Below the pieces are notes generated by a model. It did not search any database. It was not told the DNA's origin and saw only the letters and a program-made list of their open reading frames with translations. Positions 36,870 to 44,676 of a stretch of DNA of 64,000 nucleotides are shown here, one piece after another. Origin of the DNA: Streptomyces sp. 71268 (GTDB taxonomy: Bacteria > Actinomycetota > Actinomycetes > Streptomycetales > Streptomycetaceae); contig NZ_CP114200.1 of the NCBI RefSeq assembly GCF_029392895.1, forward strand, positions 2,821,001 to 2,885,000, written 5' to 3'. The stretch's first letter is position 1, and every line of letters starts with the position of its first letter. A program made the position numbers and the translations under genes.

Positions 36870-37076
36870 CCAGCGGGCGAACCGCTCGTAGACGGTCTGC
36901 CACGGCCCATACCGCTCGGGCAGGTCGCGCCGAGGAGCCCCGGTCCGTAGCCGCCACAGCACGCCGTGGACCACCTGCCGGTGATCACGCCACGGACGGC
37001 CCCGTCCGTCCACCTGGGGCAAAAGGGGCTCTATCCGCCCCCATGCCGCATCCGTCAACTCACCTCGACTTACCAC
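36870..37076 (-). pseudogene. IS5-family transposase fragment (N-terminal part only)
   Basis: The minus-strand frame from the GTG at 37076 reads as the N-terminal IS4/IS5-type domain (ELTDAAWGRIEPLLP, HRQVVHGVLWRLRTGAPRRD, YGPWQTVYERFARW). It loses similarity at about 36870 after some 69 residues; the DDE catalytic domain is absent. It is a degraded remnant, not an active transposase. An IS-end-like 20-mer lies just upstream of its start at 37083-37102. Confidence 0.82.
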
Positions 37077-37082
37077 AAGGTC

Positions 37083-37102
37083 AATTATCAGACCGGCTAT
37101 AG
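37083..37102. repeat. IS-end-like 20-mer, copy 1
   Basis: This 20-mer matches copy 2 at 37822-37841 in 17 of 20 positions and in the same orientation. Its reverse complement (CTATAGCCGGTCTGATAATT) resembles IS5-type terminal repeats beginning GAGCCTGTCTGACAATT. It lies immediately upstream of the transposase fragment, where an IS end is expected. Confidence 0.6.
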
Positions 37103-37112
37103 AGTCCTGCCT

Positions 37113-37742
37113 GTGGTGAATCATCAGGACGAGACCAGGACGGCCTACGACGGAGTCGTCGAGCTGTACGCATCGCTGTTCGCAAACCGGCTGGAGACAC
37201 AGCCTTTCTCCCGGACCATGATCGGCACCTTCGCCGAACTGGTGCGCGCGACGGGCAACCCGCGGGCAGCGGACGTCGGGTGCGGTCCCGGACATCTGAC
37301 AGCCATGCTGCACGAACTGGGCCTGGACGCCTTCGGACTCGACCTCGCCCCCGGCATGATCGACCACGCCCGGCAGGCCCATCCGGCGCTGCGCTTCCAG
37401 GAGGCGCGGATGGAATCCCTGCCGATCGAGGACGCCACGCTCGGCGGCGTACTGGCCCACTACTCGATGATCCACACTCCTCCGGGAGAACTGCCGGAAC
37501 TGCTCGCCGAGCAGGCACGCGTCCTGGCGCCGGATGGCCTGCTCCTGGTCTCCTTCTTCGGGACCGACGAACAAGAACCGGTCCGCTTCGACCACAAGGT
37601 GGCGCCTGCCTACAGCTGGCCGGCGGATCGCCTGGCCGAACTGCTGGCCGACGCCGAGCTCGTTCCCTTCGCCCGGTTGCTCCACGATCCAGCCTCCGAA
37701 AGGGGCTTCCTCGACGCCCATCTGCTGGCCCGCCGTTCGTAG
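37113..37742 (+). CDS. class I SAM-dependent methyltransferase (Methyltransf_11/25 type)
   Basis: This roughly 209-residue protein starts at one of two adjacent GTG codons (37113 or 37116). It has motif I ADVGCGPGHLT and acidic motif FGLDLAPGMIDHAR. Post-I motifs LGGVLAHYSMIHTPP and LLEEQ-like LLAEQARVLAPDG LLLVSFF complete the fold. It belongs to the broad small-molecule methyltransferase family and its substrate cannot be told. It lies between two IS-end-like repeats and next to a transposase fragment, which suggests recent mobility. The upstream open frame overlaps the transposase remnant and is not part of the gene. Confidence 0.82.
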   Translation: MVNHQDETRTAYDGVVELYASLFANRLETQPFSRTMIGTFAELVRATGNPRAADVGCGPGHLTAMLHELGLDAFGLDLAPGMIDHARQAHPALRFQEARMESLPIEDATLGGVLAHYSMIHTPPGELPELLAEQARVLAPDGLLLVSFFGTDEQEPVRFDHKVAPAYSWPADRLAELLADAELVPFARLLHDPASERGFLDAHLLARRS

Positions 37743-37821
37743 GCCCTGCCCGGTAATCCCCGCCGGACGGTCGGCGCACCTCCCGATTGCCAACTCAGCC
37801 GAACCTCGCTGATTGGACGGG

Positions 37822-37841
37822 AATTGTCAGACAGGCTCTAG
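37822..37841. repeat. IS-end-like 20-mer, copy 2
   Basis: Copy 2 reads AATTGTCAGACAGGCTCTAG on the plus strand; the reverse complement is a typical IS5-type end. Together with copy 1 it flanks the methyltransferase gene in direct orientation, 720 bases apart. Confidence 0.65.
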
Positions 37842-37855
37842 CCGAGTCACCTCGC

Positions 37856-38416
37856 TCAGCCGTCGGAGGTGGGTGTGGCGGAGGTATCAGGTTCGCGGAA
37901 ACAGCGAGAGTAGACCGCGAAGGAAATCAGGGGCTCGTGACCGTCCAGACCCTTGCGCCAGGTGATCTCCGCCTGGGTACGACTTTCGAGGTGTACGGCG
38001 AGGATCTCCAGATTGCGGTTCCGGCTGGAGTCGGTTCCCTGCTTGACGATCTTCCATCCACGTTGCGGAAGCCCGTCCGCGAGATTGCGCATGGCTCGTT
38101 CCAGGACCTTGTTCTCCACGCCGTAGAGCGACCAGGGATGCCGAACGCTCCGATACGAGTCGTCCCCGCCCCCCTTCACCCGACACGGGCTCGCCATGGG
38201 TCCGGGCTTCGTGACCTTCCCCCTGACCCGGAGGACATCGAGGAGTTCCCTGGACAGGGACCCGACCTCGCCCTCCACTTCCGCGCTCCGTCGATCTCTC
38301 GGTTGGTAGTCCCCAGCACTCGCCCTATCCCGCGCGTGGGAGCATCCCGTGACCAACGAGAGCGCCAGACAGAGGCCAACTCCCCACCGGGCAACCTTGC
38401 GACGACGCCAGTTCAC
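37856..38416 (-). CDS. putative lipoprotein of unknown function
   Basis: This 186-residue protein starts at a GTG (38416) behind GGGAAG. A basic N-terminus (NWRRRKVARW) and hydrophobic core end in the lipobox LVTGC, making Cys25 the lipid attachment site. The mature protein contains ELLDVLRVRGKVTKPG, a Cys in ASPCRV, and MRNLADGLPQRGWKIVKQG followed by a beta-rich C-terminus. Lipoproteins of this size and layout are frequent in Streptomyces accessory regions, but no function can be assigned. Its codon use is somewhat less GC-extreme than the core genes. The gap 38417-38756 upstream holds no other gene. Confidence 0.72.
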   Translation of the reverse strand: MNWRRRKVARWGVGLCLALSLVTGCSHARDRASAGDYQPRDRRSAEVEGEVGSLSRELLDVLRVRGKVTKPGPMASPCRVKGGGDDSYRSVRHPWSLYGVENKVLERAMRNLADGLPQRGWKIVKQGTDSSRNRNLEILAVHLESRTQAEITWRKGLDGHEPLISFAVYSRCFREPDTSATPTSDG

Positions 38417-38756
38417 CAACTTGCTTCCCGCTTCAACGCGACGTCCCCGTACCTTCCGACAATCACGTTCGCCATGATGTTGGCCCCGAATTCGGGGTCG
38501 GTGGGAAGGACGCCGTCACCCCCCGCCCCTCGGCGGCCGCTTCCGCGATAGCGATCACTCTACGGAGGTCGCCCCCTGGCACCACAACTGGACGGCGCGC
38601 TACCGCATTTGGTGAAGATCGGGCGGTGGAATCGGGAACTCCGACCGCTGTGCAGCCATGGAAAGGAGTGAGGGGCCGCTGGGCCCCTTCGACCGGGTCG
38701 CGCCGTGTGCGGTGTGGCGGGCGGCCTGGGCGAGATGCACGTCGAGAGGACGTACG

Positions 38757-40166
38757 GTGAGTTTGCTCAGCACGGATTCCGGTGCTGCCGGCCGATCGCG
38801 GGCCGGTCTGGTCGTCAGCGCGGCCCTGGCCGTCACAGCAGTCACGGCCACCGCGGCACCAGTGGTCGCGGCCTCCCCGGGCGGGGGCCCGGCCGAGGGC
38901 CGGACGGCGGCCCAGGTAGGGATCGCCCACCCGTCGGCCGCGCTCGGCGCCGGACCGATCAGCCGCACCGCGAGCGGCCACCACGCGTTCGAGCCCGGGC
39001 GCGCCGGCCGCCCCGCCGGGACCCCGCACGCCACCCCCGCCCACCCGTCCGCCGGCCCGGCGTCGCGCGCCGCCGGCTGGCAGGAGAGAACGGTGGCCGA
39101 GCCGGACGCCACGGGCATCCGGCTGACGCGCGTGGACGCGCACGTCACGTGGGCGTCGGGGATGCGCTTCGACTGGTACGGGGACAACTTCGCCTTCGTA
39201 CCCACCCTGTGGGAGCGCGACGACCGCAAGGGCAACGGGTGGAAGGAGCGGGCGACCATACCCGGGCCAAACGGGTACAACGAGCGGTGGAACGACGTGG
39301 ACGCCTCGTCCAGCCGCAGTGCGGTGCTGGTCGGCGACTACCACGAGCCGTCCGGCGGCGTGGTCAACCAGCGTTGGAACGGCCGGGCCTGGAAGAACTC
39401 GGTGGCCCCGGTACCCAAGGACACGATCGGTGCGGGCTTCCTGGCCGTCGACGCGCGCACCGCGACCGACGCCTGGGCGACGGGCTGGGCCCAGGTCCCC
39501 ACCAACGACCAGAACGACAGCAAGAACGTGGGCCTGCTCAGCCACTGGAACGGCACCCGCTGGACCACGGCGAAGCTGCCCGCCATCGGCGGTGACCGGG
39601 ACGGCTGGCACCTGGTCACGGTGACCGCACTGGCCGCCAACGACGTGTGGGCGGCGGGCTCGGTGTACGGCGACGCCGGCACCCGGCCGCTCCTCCTGCA
39701 CTTCGACGGCAAGAGCTGGCGCGAGGTGCGGGTGCCGGACCTCGGTGACGTACAGGCCCAGTTCGACGCGCTCGCGCCCGGCCCGGGCGGCGTGGTGTGG
39801 GCCGGCGGCACGACCAAGGCGGCCGACGGCACCCGGAGCGGTTTCGCGCTGCGGTACGCGAACGGCACCTGGACCCGTAAGCCGCTGCCGGCCGGCACAG
39901 CGCCGGTGGCCGCGGTGACCGTCAACGGGGACGCGCCGGTGTTCGTGGTCGTCGAGGGCGAGGAGCGGACCGACGCGTTGCAGGGCAACGCCACGGGCAC
40001 CCGCTGGACCTCGCTCGGCCTGGCCGACGCCGCCGCGCCGCCGCTGAACGGCTTTGACGTACTGGTCTCGGGCAAGACCATCGACGTGCTGGGACACCGC
40101 CCGCCCTCGGACGGCACCGGACGCATCGGCTACCCGGTCGTCCTGACCAAGACCGTCACGCCCTGA
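38757..40166 (+). CDS. secreted beta-propeller-like protein
   Basis: This 469-residue protein starts at a GTG (38757) behind GAGAGGA; the frame is open from 38658 but lacks support there. Residues about 15-40 form a Sec signal (RAGLVVSAALAVTAVTATAA). After a Pro/Ala-rich linker the mature part repeats modules of the type D-VWAAG, HWNGTRW and HFDGKSWREV, each about 50-60 residues, typical of seven-bladed secreted propellers in Streptomyces. There are no catalytic residues and few Cys. A role in binding at the cell surface is likely but unspecified. It is convergent with the DUF397/XRE pair, with a terminator between. Confidence 0.78.
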   Translation: MSLLSTDSGAAGRSRAGLVVSAALAVTAVTATAAPVVAASPGGGPAEGRTAAQVGIAHPSAALGAGPISRTASGHHAFEPGRAGRPAGTPHATPAHPSAGPASRAAGWQERTVAEPDATGIRLTRVDAHVTWASGMRFDWYGDNFAFVPTLWERDDRKGNGWKERATIPGPNGYNERWNDVDASSSRSAVLVGDYHEPSGGVVNQRWNGRAWKNSVAPVPKDTIGAGFLAVDARTATDAWATGWAQVPTNDQNDSKNVGLLSHWNGTRWTTAKLPAIGGDRDGWHLVTVTALAANDVWAAGSVYGDAGTRPLLLHFDGKSWREVRVPDLGDVQAQFDALAPGPGGVVWAGGTTKAADGTRSGFALRYANGTWTRKPLPAGTAPVAAVTVNGDAPVFVVVEGEERTDALQGNATGTRWTSLGLADAAAPPLNGFDVLVSGKTIDVLGHRPPSDGTGRIGYPVVLTKTVTP

Positions 40167-40299
40167 CGAGACCGTCGGACCGGCAGACCGGTGGAACGGC
40201 GGCTGGGGAACGGGTCCCGCAGCGGCCTGAGGGCCGGGGCGGTCTCAGTGAGCAGCCAACCTCGTACGGCGTGAAGGCCATTCCACCGGCCTGGTAATG

Positions 40300-40333
40300 G
40301 AAGAACCCCCAACCGTCTGGTTGGGGGTTCTTC
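40300..40333. terminator. hairpin terminator after DUF397 gene
   Basis: A 15-base perfect stem (40300-40314 and 40319-40333) with a 4-base loop ends in TTCTTC/GAAGAA. It lies just beyond the DUF397 stop and before the convergent propeller gene, and can serve both directions. Confidence 0.85.
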
Positions 40334-40353
40334 GGGTGTCGGTGGGCAACGGC

Positions 40354-40563
40354 TTACGCGCCGCCGAAGTCCCCCGCCTTGACGCCTGCCACGAAGGCGT
40401 TCCACGCGGCCGGCTCGAAGGCCAGGGTCGGGCCGCTGGGGTCCTTCGAGTCCCGGACGGGCACGATGCCAGTGGAGGTCGCATGAGTAGGGGCCCACTC
40501 GATGCACTGCCCCTCGCCCGCGCTGTACGTGCTCTTGACCCATACCGGGCCGGTGCCGTTCAT
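40354..40563 (-). CDS. DUF397 domain protein
   Basis: This 69-residue protein shows the DUF397 signature: WVKSTYSAGEGQCIEWA near the start, VPVRDSKDPSGPTLAF in the middle and AWNAFVAGVKAGDF at the end. Such proteins are the small partners of XRE/DUF5753 regulators in Streptomyces, and some pairs control development or antibiotic production. The ATG overlaps the XRE stop (ATGA), so the two are coupled and co-transcribed. The pair behaves in reported cases like a toxin-antitoxin or regulator-modulator unit. The ribosome site lies inside the XRE coding end. Confidence 0.93.
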   Translation of the reverse strand: MNGTGPVWVKSTYSAGEGQCIEWAPTHATSTGIVPVRDSKDPSGPTLAFEPAAWNAFVAGVKAGDFGGA

Positions 40564-41384
40564 CTGCCGTGGTCCTCCCTGATCTCGCGCATCATCTCCA
40601 GCGACTCCGCTTCGGGGAGCGCCGCCATCCGTAGTCGGTCGAAATTGCCGACTGCGGAAGCCACCACGTCCGGCGCCTCGTCCACCTGCCCACCATGGGT
40701 GGGTGTCTCGGCGTACACGACGTGCGGCTTGCCTTCCAACGCAAGCAGCGTAAACGGCAGATGGGAGGGAGCGGCACCCGCTTTGTACGGCAACACCTGG
40801 AGGGTCACGTGGGGCGACCGTGCAAGCGCGATCAGGTGATCAAGCTGAGCGGCCATGACGGAGGCACCTCCCACGCAGGTGCGAAGCACCGCCTCATGCA
40901 TGATCACCCACAGCAGAGGCGGGTTCTCTCGCTCCAATACCGCCTGACGGCGCATGCGAAGTTCGACACGCGCTCTGATCTGGTCATCGGTCTCGCGTGG
41001 GAAGTGGGCGCGCATGACCGCCGCCGTGTAGTCCGGCGTTTGAAGCAGCCCCATGAGGAACGTGCAGGAGTAGTCGGTGACTCCCGACGCTGATTCCTCC
41101 AGCGAGATGTAGGGGACGAACCACGCTGGATGTCCCTGCTTGGCCAGCTTGTTCCGGAGCCTCCTGTACACCGCAGGAGTACCGACTACTCGATCCATGG
41201 CTATGGCGAACGCCTCCGACGCGAGCACGGTGCCGTTTTCCACCTTCGACACCTGGCTCTGCCCGAAGTGCAGCTCGTCCGCGAACCTCTCCTGCGACAT
41301 GGCCAGGGATTCGCGCAGCGCTCGCACCTCGTCACCGAAGTAGGCGGCGGCGCCCTTTGGCCGGGCGAGGATCTCCTCGTTCAT
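40560..41384 (-). CDS. XRE-family regulator with DUF5753 (Scr1-like)
   Basis: This 274-residue protein has an N-terminal helix-turn-helix (LRESLAMSQERFADELHFGQSQVSKVENG, about residues 24-52). A C-terminal DUF5753 domain begins near residue 95 (FLMGLLQTPDYTAAVMRA) and includes LRTCVGGASVMAAQLDHLI and VVYAETPTHGGQVDE. It is the DNA-binding partner of the coupled DUF397 protein. It is divergent from a three-gene operon across a 141-base gap that contains a perfect 7-base inverted repeat (41472-41490), a likely operator. The family is expanded in Streptomyces and usually regulates locally. Confidence 0.93.
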   Translation of the reverse strand: MNEEILARPKGAAAYFGDEVRALRESLAMSQERFADELHFGQSQVSKVENGTVLASEAFAIAMDRVVGTPAVYRRLRNKLAKQGHPAWFVPYISLEESASGVTDYSCTFLMGLLQTPDYTAAVMRAHFPRETDDQIRARVELRMRRQAVLERENPPLLWVIMHEAVLRTCVGGASVMAAQLDHLIALARSPHVTLQVLPYKAGAAPSHLPFTLLALEGKPHVVYAETPTHGGQVDEAPDVVASAVGNFDRLRMAALPEAESLEMMREIREDHGR

Positions 41385-41471
41385 CTGTGCAACTCCCCGT
41401 TATGGAGGACGGGTTGGAATGGCGGCTGACCTGGAATCTTAGCCCCCGCAGGGGCAACGCTTGTAGGCAAT

Positions 41472-41490
41472 CGATCACAACCGGTGATCG
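41472..41490. promoter_or_regulatory. candidate operator between XRE gene and small-gene operon
   Basis: CGATCAC (41472-41478) and GTGATCG (41484-41490) form a perfect inverted repeat with a 5-base spacer, 36 bases upstream of the first gene of the divergent operon and 88 bases upstream of the XRE start. The symmetry suits a dimeric XRE protein. Confidence 0.5.
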
Positions 41491-41525
41491 CCAGCTCTAC
41501 AGGGAACTCGACCTTGGAACACAAG

Positions 41526-41762
41526 ATGACCTTGCGGGTCTACCAAGCGCGCGTCGGGGAGGAGTCCGCCCCCGACGGTCCGCCGTCCGTCGTCACCGTC
41601 GACTCCGACGCCGTCTTCCGGGAGGACTTCGCGTACGCCGCCACCGCCGCCTGGCCCCCGTGCCGCTGCCCGCTCCACCGCGCCGAGGCGGCGCTCCACC
41701 GCGTGGGGACGGCTCCCCAGCGCGCGCAGGCCGCGTCCCGAGCCCCGGAGGCGACCCCGTGA
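41526..41762 (+). CDS. small protein with CRCPLH motif, first gene of coupled operon
   Basis: This 78-residue protein reads from an ATG (41526) with a weak GGAACAC site; an in-frame ATG at 41484 lies inside the candidate operator and is less likely. It contains a beta-like N-terminal half (LRVYQARVGEE, VVTVDSDAVF) and the cluster PPCRCPLHRAEAAL, which could bind metal. No family is known to me beyond Streptomyces hypotheticals near XRE genes. Its stop overlaps the next start (GTGA). Confidence 0.65.
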   Translation: MTLRVYQARVGEESAPDGPPSVVTVDSDAVFREDFAYAATAAWPPCRCPLHRAEAALHRVGTAPQRAQAASRAPEATP

Positions 41763-41947
41763 TCCGGCCCCGTGACTGGCGCCCGCGCAGCGCACTCCGG
41801 TGCCAGGTCTGCCGTGACCTCATGGTGCGCCGACAGCGCGCCCGCGCTCGCCGTGACGACGACGCGTACGTGCAGGCGAGTGCCGAACTCGACCAGCACG
41901 TCAGGGAGCGTCACGCTCCCCCACGGCACCCGGGCGGTGCGGTGTGA
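41759..41947 (+). CDS. small CxxC protein, second gene of coupled operon
   Basis: This 62-residue protein starts at a GTG overlapping the preceding stop and ends in a stop overlapping the next GTG. It contains RCQVCRDLM (a CxxC knuckle), a very basic helix (VRRQRARARRDDDAY) and a His-rich end (DQHVRERHAPPRH). CxxC and HxxxH together form a plausible zinc finger. A nucleic-acid-binding role is possible but unproven. Its position in a tightly coupled operon supports it being real. Confidence 0.65.
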   Translation: MIRPRDWRPRSALRCQVCRDLMVRRQRARARRDDDAYVQASAELDQHVRERHAPPRHPGGAV

Positions 41948-42441
41948 CCGACGCGCTTCTGACGCCCCGACAGACGTGGGTGCACCTGCTCGTCTGGTGT
42001 CCCGCCGACACCTCCAACCCGCGCGAGGAGGACCAGTTGTGGCCGCGCGTCCTCCAGGTCGCGCGGGGTGACGAGGCGGGGCCGCCCGGGGTCGTGCTCC
42101 GGCCCGGGGAGCCGGTGCGGCACGCCGCCGAACGGGTCGCCGGCGCGCTCGGGCTCACGCTCCCGCCGCTGCGGTTGCTCGCCGTGGACCAGCAGCCCGC
42201 CGAGGGCGACGACCTCGAACAGCTCGGCCTCGTGCTCGACGGTGGCCGACTGGCCGCCAACGCCCTCCGCTCGTGTGACTGCGACAGCGCCCACGAACTG
42301 GTGTGGACGCCCGTGGGCGAGCTGGGCCGGGTGGCGCTGGTCCACGCGCTGCGTACGCTCCTGCTGGACGAACGGCCAGCCGTGCTGTGGCAGGGGCTGC
42401 CCGCCGCCCGTGGAAGCGGCCCGGGCGCCGGCACGTGGTGA
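41944..42441 (+). CDS. NUDIX-like protein with degenerate Nudix box, third gene of coupled operon
   Basis: This 165-residue protein has the overall pattern of a Nudix fold: early strand WVHLLVWCP, then RPGEPVRHAAERVAGALGL where the Nudix box should lie, then PLRLLAVDQQP and ALRTLLLDERP near the end. The box lacks the REUXEE acidic residues, so metal-dependent pyrophosphatase activity is doubtful. It starts with a GTG overlapping the previous stop. It may be a nucleotide-sensing or inactive homologue. It is convergent with the LysR gene 61 bases away. Confidence 0.6.
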   Translation: MTDALLTPRQTWVHLLVWCPADTSNPREEDQLWPRVLQVARGDEAGPPGVVLRPGEPVRHAAERVAGALGLTLPPLRLLAVDQQPAEGDDLEQLGLVLDGGRLAANALRSCDCDSAHELVWTPVGELGRVALVHALRTLLLDERPAVLWQGLPAARGSGPGAGTW

Positions 42442-42502
42442 GCGGCGAGCGTACGCCCGAACGGCGGGCGCGGCCACGCGGGCCCGCCGCGCGGGGAACG
42501 GC

Positions 42503-43456
42503 TCAGTTCTGGGCGCGCAGCACGGCCCGGGCGATCTGTCGGATCTCGCTCACGACGGGGCGATCCCGGTTCGCGGCGAACCAGGTGAGGGCCATGCTGC
42601 ACGGCGACAGGTCCACCACGTCGCGGTAGACGACGCCCGGACGCGGATAGAAGTCACGGGCGGAGGCGGGCAGGAAGCCGATCGCCTGCCCACGGGCGAT
42701 GGCGTGCAGGACGCCCTCGACGTCGAAGGTGAGCGGACCGTACTTCACGGGCACGTTGTCGGGGCGCGGGCTGGCGGTCCAGAAGTCGCGCCAGACCTGC
42801 GGCGACTCCGGCGACATGGTCACCATGGTGTGGTCCGAGAGGTGCGCGAGGGTGAGGGTGTCCTCGGCGGCCAGCGGGTCGTTGGCCGGGAGGCAGACGA
42901 CCCGGGGTTCCTCCATCAGGTGCAGGCTCTGGATGTGTTCGGGCGCGGGCGGGCGGAGGAAGGCCACGTCCACGTCGCCGCACGAGAGCGCCTGATACTG
43001 GTTGATGAAGTTGAGGCTGCGCATCTCGATGACGAGTTCGGGGTGGCGCTTGTGGAGTTCGTCGAGGATGGCGTTGGTGTGTGGCATGGCGGGCTCGGCA
43101 CTGACCGTACCGATGACGACCCGCCCGGCTATCTCCCGCGACCGCGACTGCGCCACCTGCCGCAGGTTGGCCATGGCCTCCGCCACGGCCCGCGCCTCGG
43201 GCAGCAGGGCCCGCCCGGACGAGGTCAGGTCCACGGCACGACTGGTGCGGTCGACCAACTGGAGCCCCAACCGCTCCTCCAGCGCGCGGATCTGCTTGCT
43301 GAACGCCGGCTGCGACATGAACAGCCTGGCGGCGGCGCGGCCGAAGTGCAGTTCCTCCGCCAGCACCAGAAACAGCCGGAGTTGATGGACGCTCGGGTCC
43401 GCCGCCCCTTTCACCGTGCGCTGGAGGGGGAGGTCCCTGTCGTCGTCTGCGGTCAT
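42503..43456 (-). CDS. LysR-family transcriptional regulator
   Basis: This 317-residue regulator has an N-terminal winged helix-turn-helix (HQLRLFLVLAEELHFGRAAARLFMSQPAFSKQI, residues about 24-56) and a type-2 periplasmic-binding effector domain from about 105 (GRVVIGTVSA). The length is standard. LysR proteins usually regulate a divergent neighbour, but here the divergent gap is short (43457-43539) and the next gene on the same strand is an HTH-TPR regulator. The target is therefore unknown. A small aromatic or organic-acid effector is typical of the family. Confidence 0.92.
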   Translation of the reverse strand: MTADDDRDLPLQRTVKGAADPSVHQLRLFLVLAEELHFGRAAARLFMSQPAFSKQIRALEERLGLQLVDRTSRAVDLTSSGRALLPEARAVAEAMANLRQVAQSRSREIAGRVVIGTVSAEPAMPHTNAILDELHKRHPELVIEMRSLNFINQYQALSCGDVDVAFLRPPAPEHIQSLHLMEEPRVVCLPANDPLAAEDTLTLAHLSDHTMVTMSPESPQVWRDFWTASPRPDNVPVKYGPLTFDVEGVLHAIARGQAIGFLPASARDFYPRPGVVYRDVVDLSPCSMALTWFAANRDRPVVSEIRQIARAVLRAQN

Positions 43457-43539
43457 GGAGGAAAACTACTGAACCACCAGACGAACCCGGGTGCGTGACC
43501 CGAGGCGCCCGGCCGTTCCACGTCGCCGGTCAGGCCCGT

Positions 43540-44511
43540 TCAGCAAGCAGCCAGGGCGCGCCGTAACGCCTCCCGGTGTTCCCACGTCCAGGGCGCGTCC
43601 CGTAGCTCCGGGGGAAGCCCGGCGAGCCCCGCCGTGATGTGGTCCACCGCGTCCGCGTGACGGCCCAGCCCGAGATGCGCGAGGCCCATGTTCAGGCGGT
43701 TGAACTCCGGGGTGAGCCAGTAGGCCGTTTCCGGTGGGGGGAGGGAGGCCGCGGCGTCCGTCAGCCGTTCCGCGTCCTCGACCATGCGCAGGGCCTCGTC
43801 CCGTTCGCCCAGCTCCGCCATTCCGGCGGCGGCCTGCAACATGTCACCGAGCCGCTGGGCGGGGTGGGCGCCCGGCGTGCGAGCCGCGGCCGTGTACCAG
43901 CGGGCGACACCTACGGGCCTGCCTTGCTGGCGGGCGAGATAGCCCTTGAAGTTGAGGGCTTGCGCGGCCAGTGTCCCGTCCTGGATCTCGTCCGCCAACT
44001 CCACCGCCGTGTCGAGGAACGTGGTCGCGCGGGCATCCTGTCGGTCCTGGGCGAGCATCCACCCGCCGAACTGGACGAACTCCGACGCCACTGCCGTGAG
44101 CTGGTCGCGGTACGGGCCCCGGGCGCCCTTGAGCGTGCGGGTGACCACCCGTATCTGCACCAGGGTTGCCGGGATGATCGACTCTGGGCGCATCGCGTCG
44201 TCAAGCCGTCGGTAGGCGGCGAGCACGCCGGCCAACGCCTCCACCGTCCCGGCGTCCAGCCGGGAGGGGTTCGCAACGCTGCGGGACACCCGTGAGTCGC
44301 CGTCCGGGTCGAGCAACGTGTCCGCCAGCGCCCCACCGGTCGACAGGAGATCGTCCAGCGCTTCGGCGAGCCTGCGCGACGGCCGCTGCTTCCCGCCGAG
44401 GACGCGGGACAGATAGGCGGGGTCGTAGTGGGTGGCGCGGGCGGCGGCCTTTATCGAGTAACCGTTGTCGCGGAGAAGGCGGCGGGCGAGATCAGCGAAG
44501 TCGTCACGCAT
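43540..44511 (-). CDS. HTH regulator with TPR-like C-terminal domain
   Basis: This 323-residue protein has an N-terminal Cro/CI-type helix-turn-helix (NGYSIKAAARATHYDPAYLSRVLGGKQRPS, residues about 16-45). Helical repeats follow, including ALAGVLAAYRRLDDAM, TAVELADEIQDGTLAAQALNFKGYLARQQG, MLQAAAGMAELGERDEALRMVEDAERL and GLAHLGLGRHADAVDHI. Streptomyces has many such regulators; some respond to peptides in the manner of RRNPP proteins, which would fit the flanking peptide importers, but that link is inference only. It is the last of three regulators in this stretch. Confidence 0.85.
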   Translation of the reverse strand: MRDDFADLARRLLRDNGYSIKAAARATHYDPAYLSRVLGGKQRPSRRLAEALDDLLSTGGALADTLLDPDGDSRVSRSVANPSRLDAGTVEALAGVLAAYRRLDDAMRPESIIPATLVQIRVVTRTLKGARGPYRDQLTAVASEFVQFGGWMLAQDRQDARATTFLDTAVELADEIQDGTLAAQALNFKGYLARQQGRPVGVARWYTAAARTPGAHPAQRLGDMLQAAAGMAELGERDEALRMVEDAERLTDAAASLPPPETAYWLTPEFNRLNMGLAHLGLGRHADAVDHITAGLAGLPPELRDAPWTWEHREALRRALAAC

Positions 44512-44676
44512 CGAGCCTCACTACGTGGAGGATGACCGGTGGTCCAAGCGTAGTCACCGTTGGTCAACTCCCGCGTGAGCGTGCGGCGCGCGCATCGTGG
44601 TCAACATGAGCGATGACGTCCGCACGCGCCGGGTCACGTACGGGAGTGACGCACCCACCGGTGACGGCCGGCTCCC

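Noticed and set aside
36795..37793. An intact IS5 transposase on the minus strand
   Set aside because: Only about 69 residues match a transposase; the remaining open frame is antisense to the methyltransferase.
38463..40097. A 544-codon minus-strand frame antisense to the beta-propeller gene
   Set aside because: The plus-strand gene has a signal peptide, ribosome site and repeated propeller modules; the antisense frame has none.
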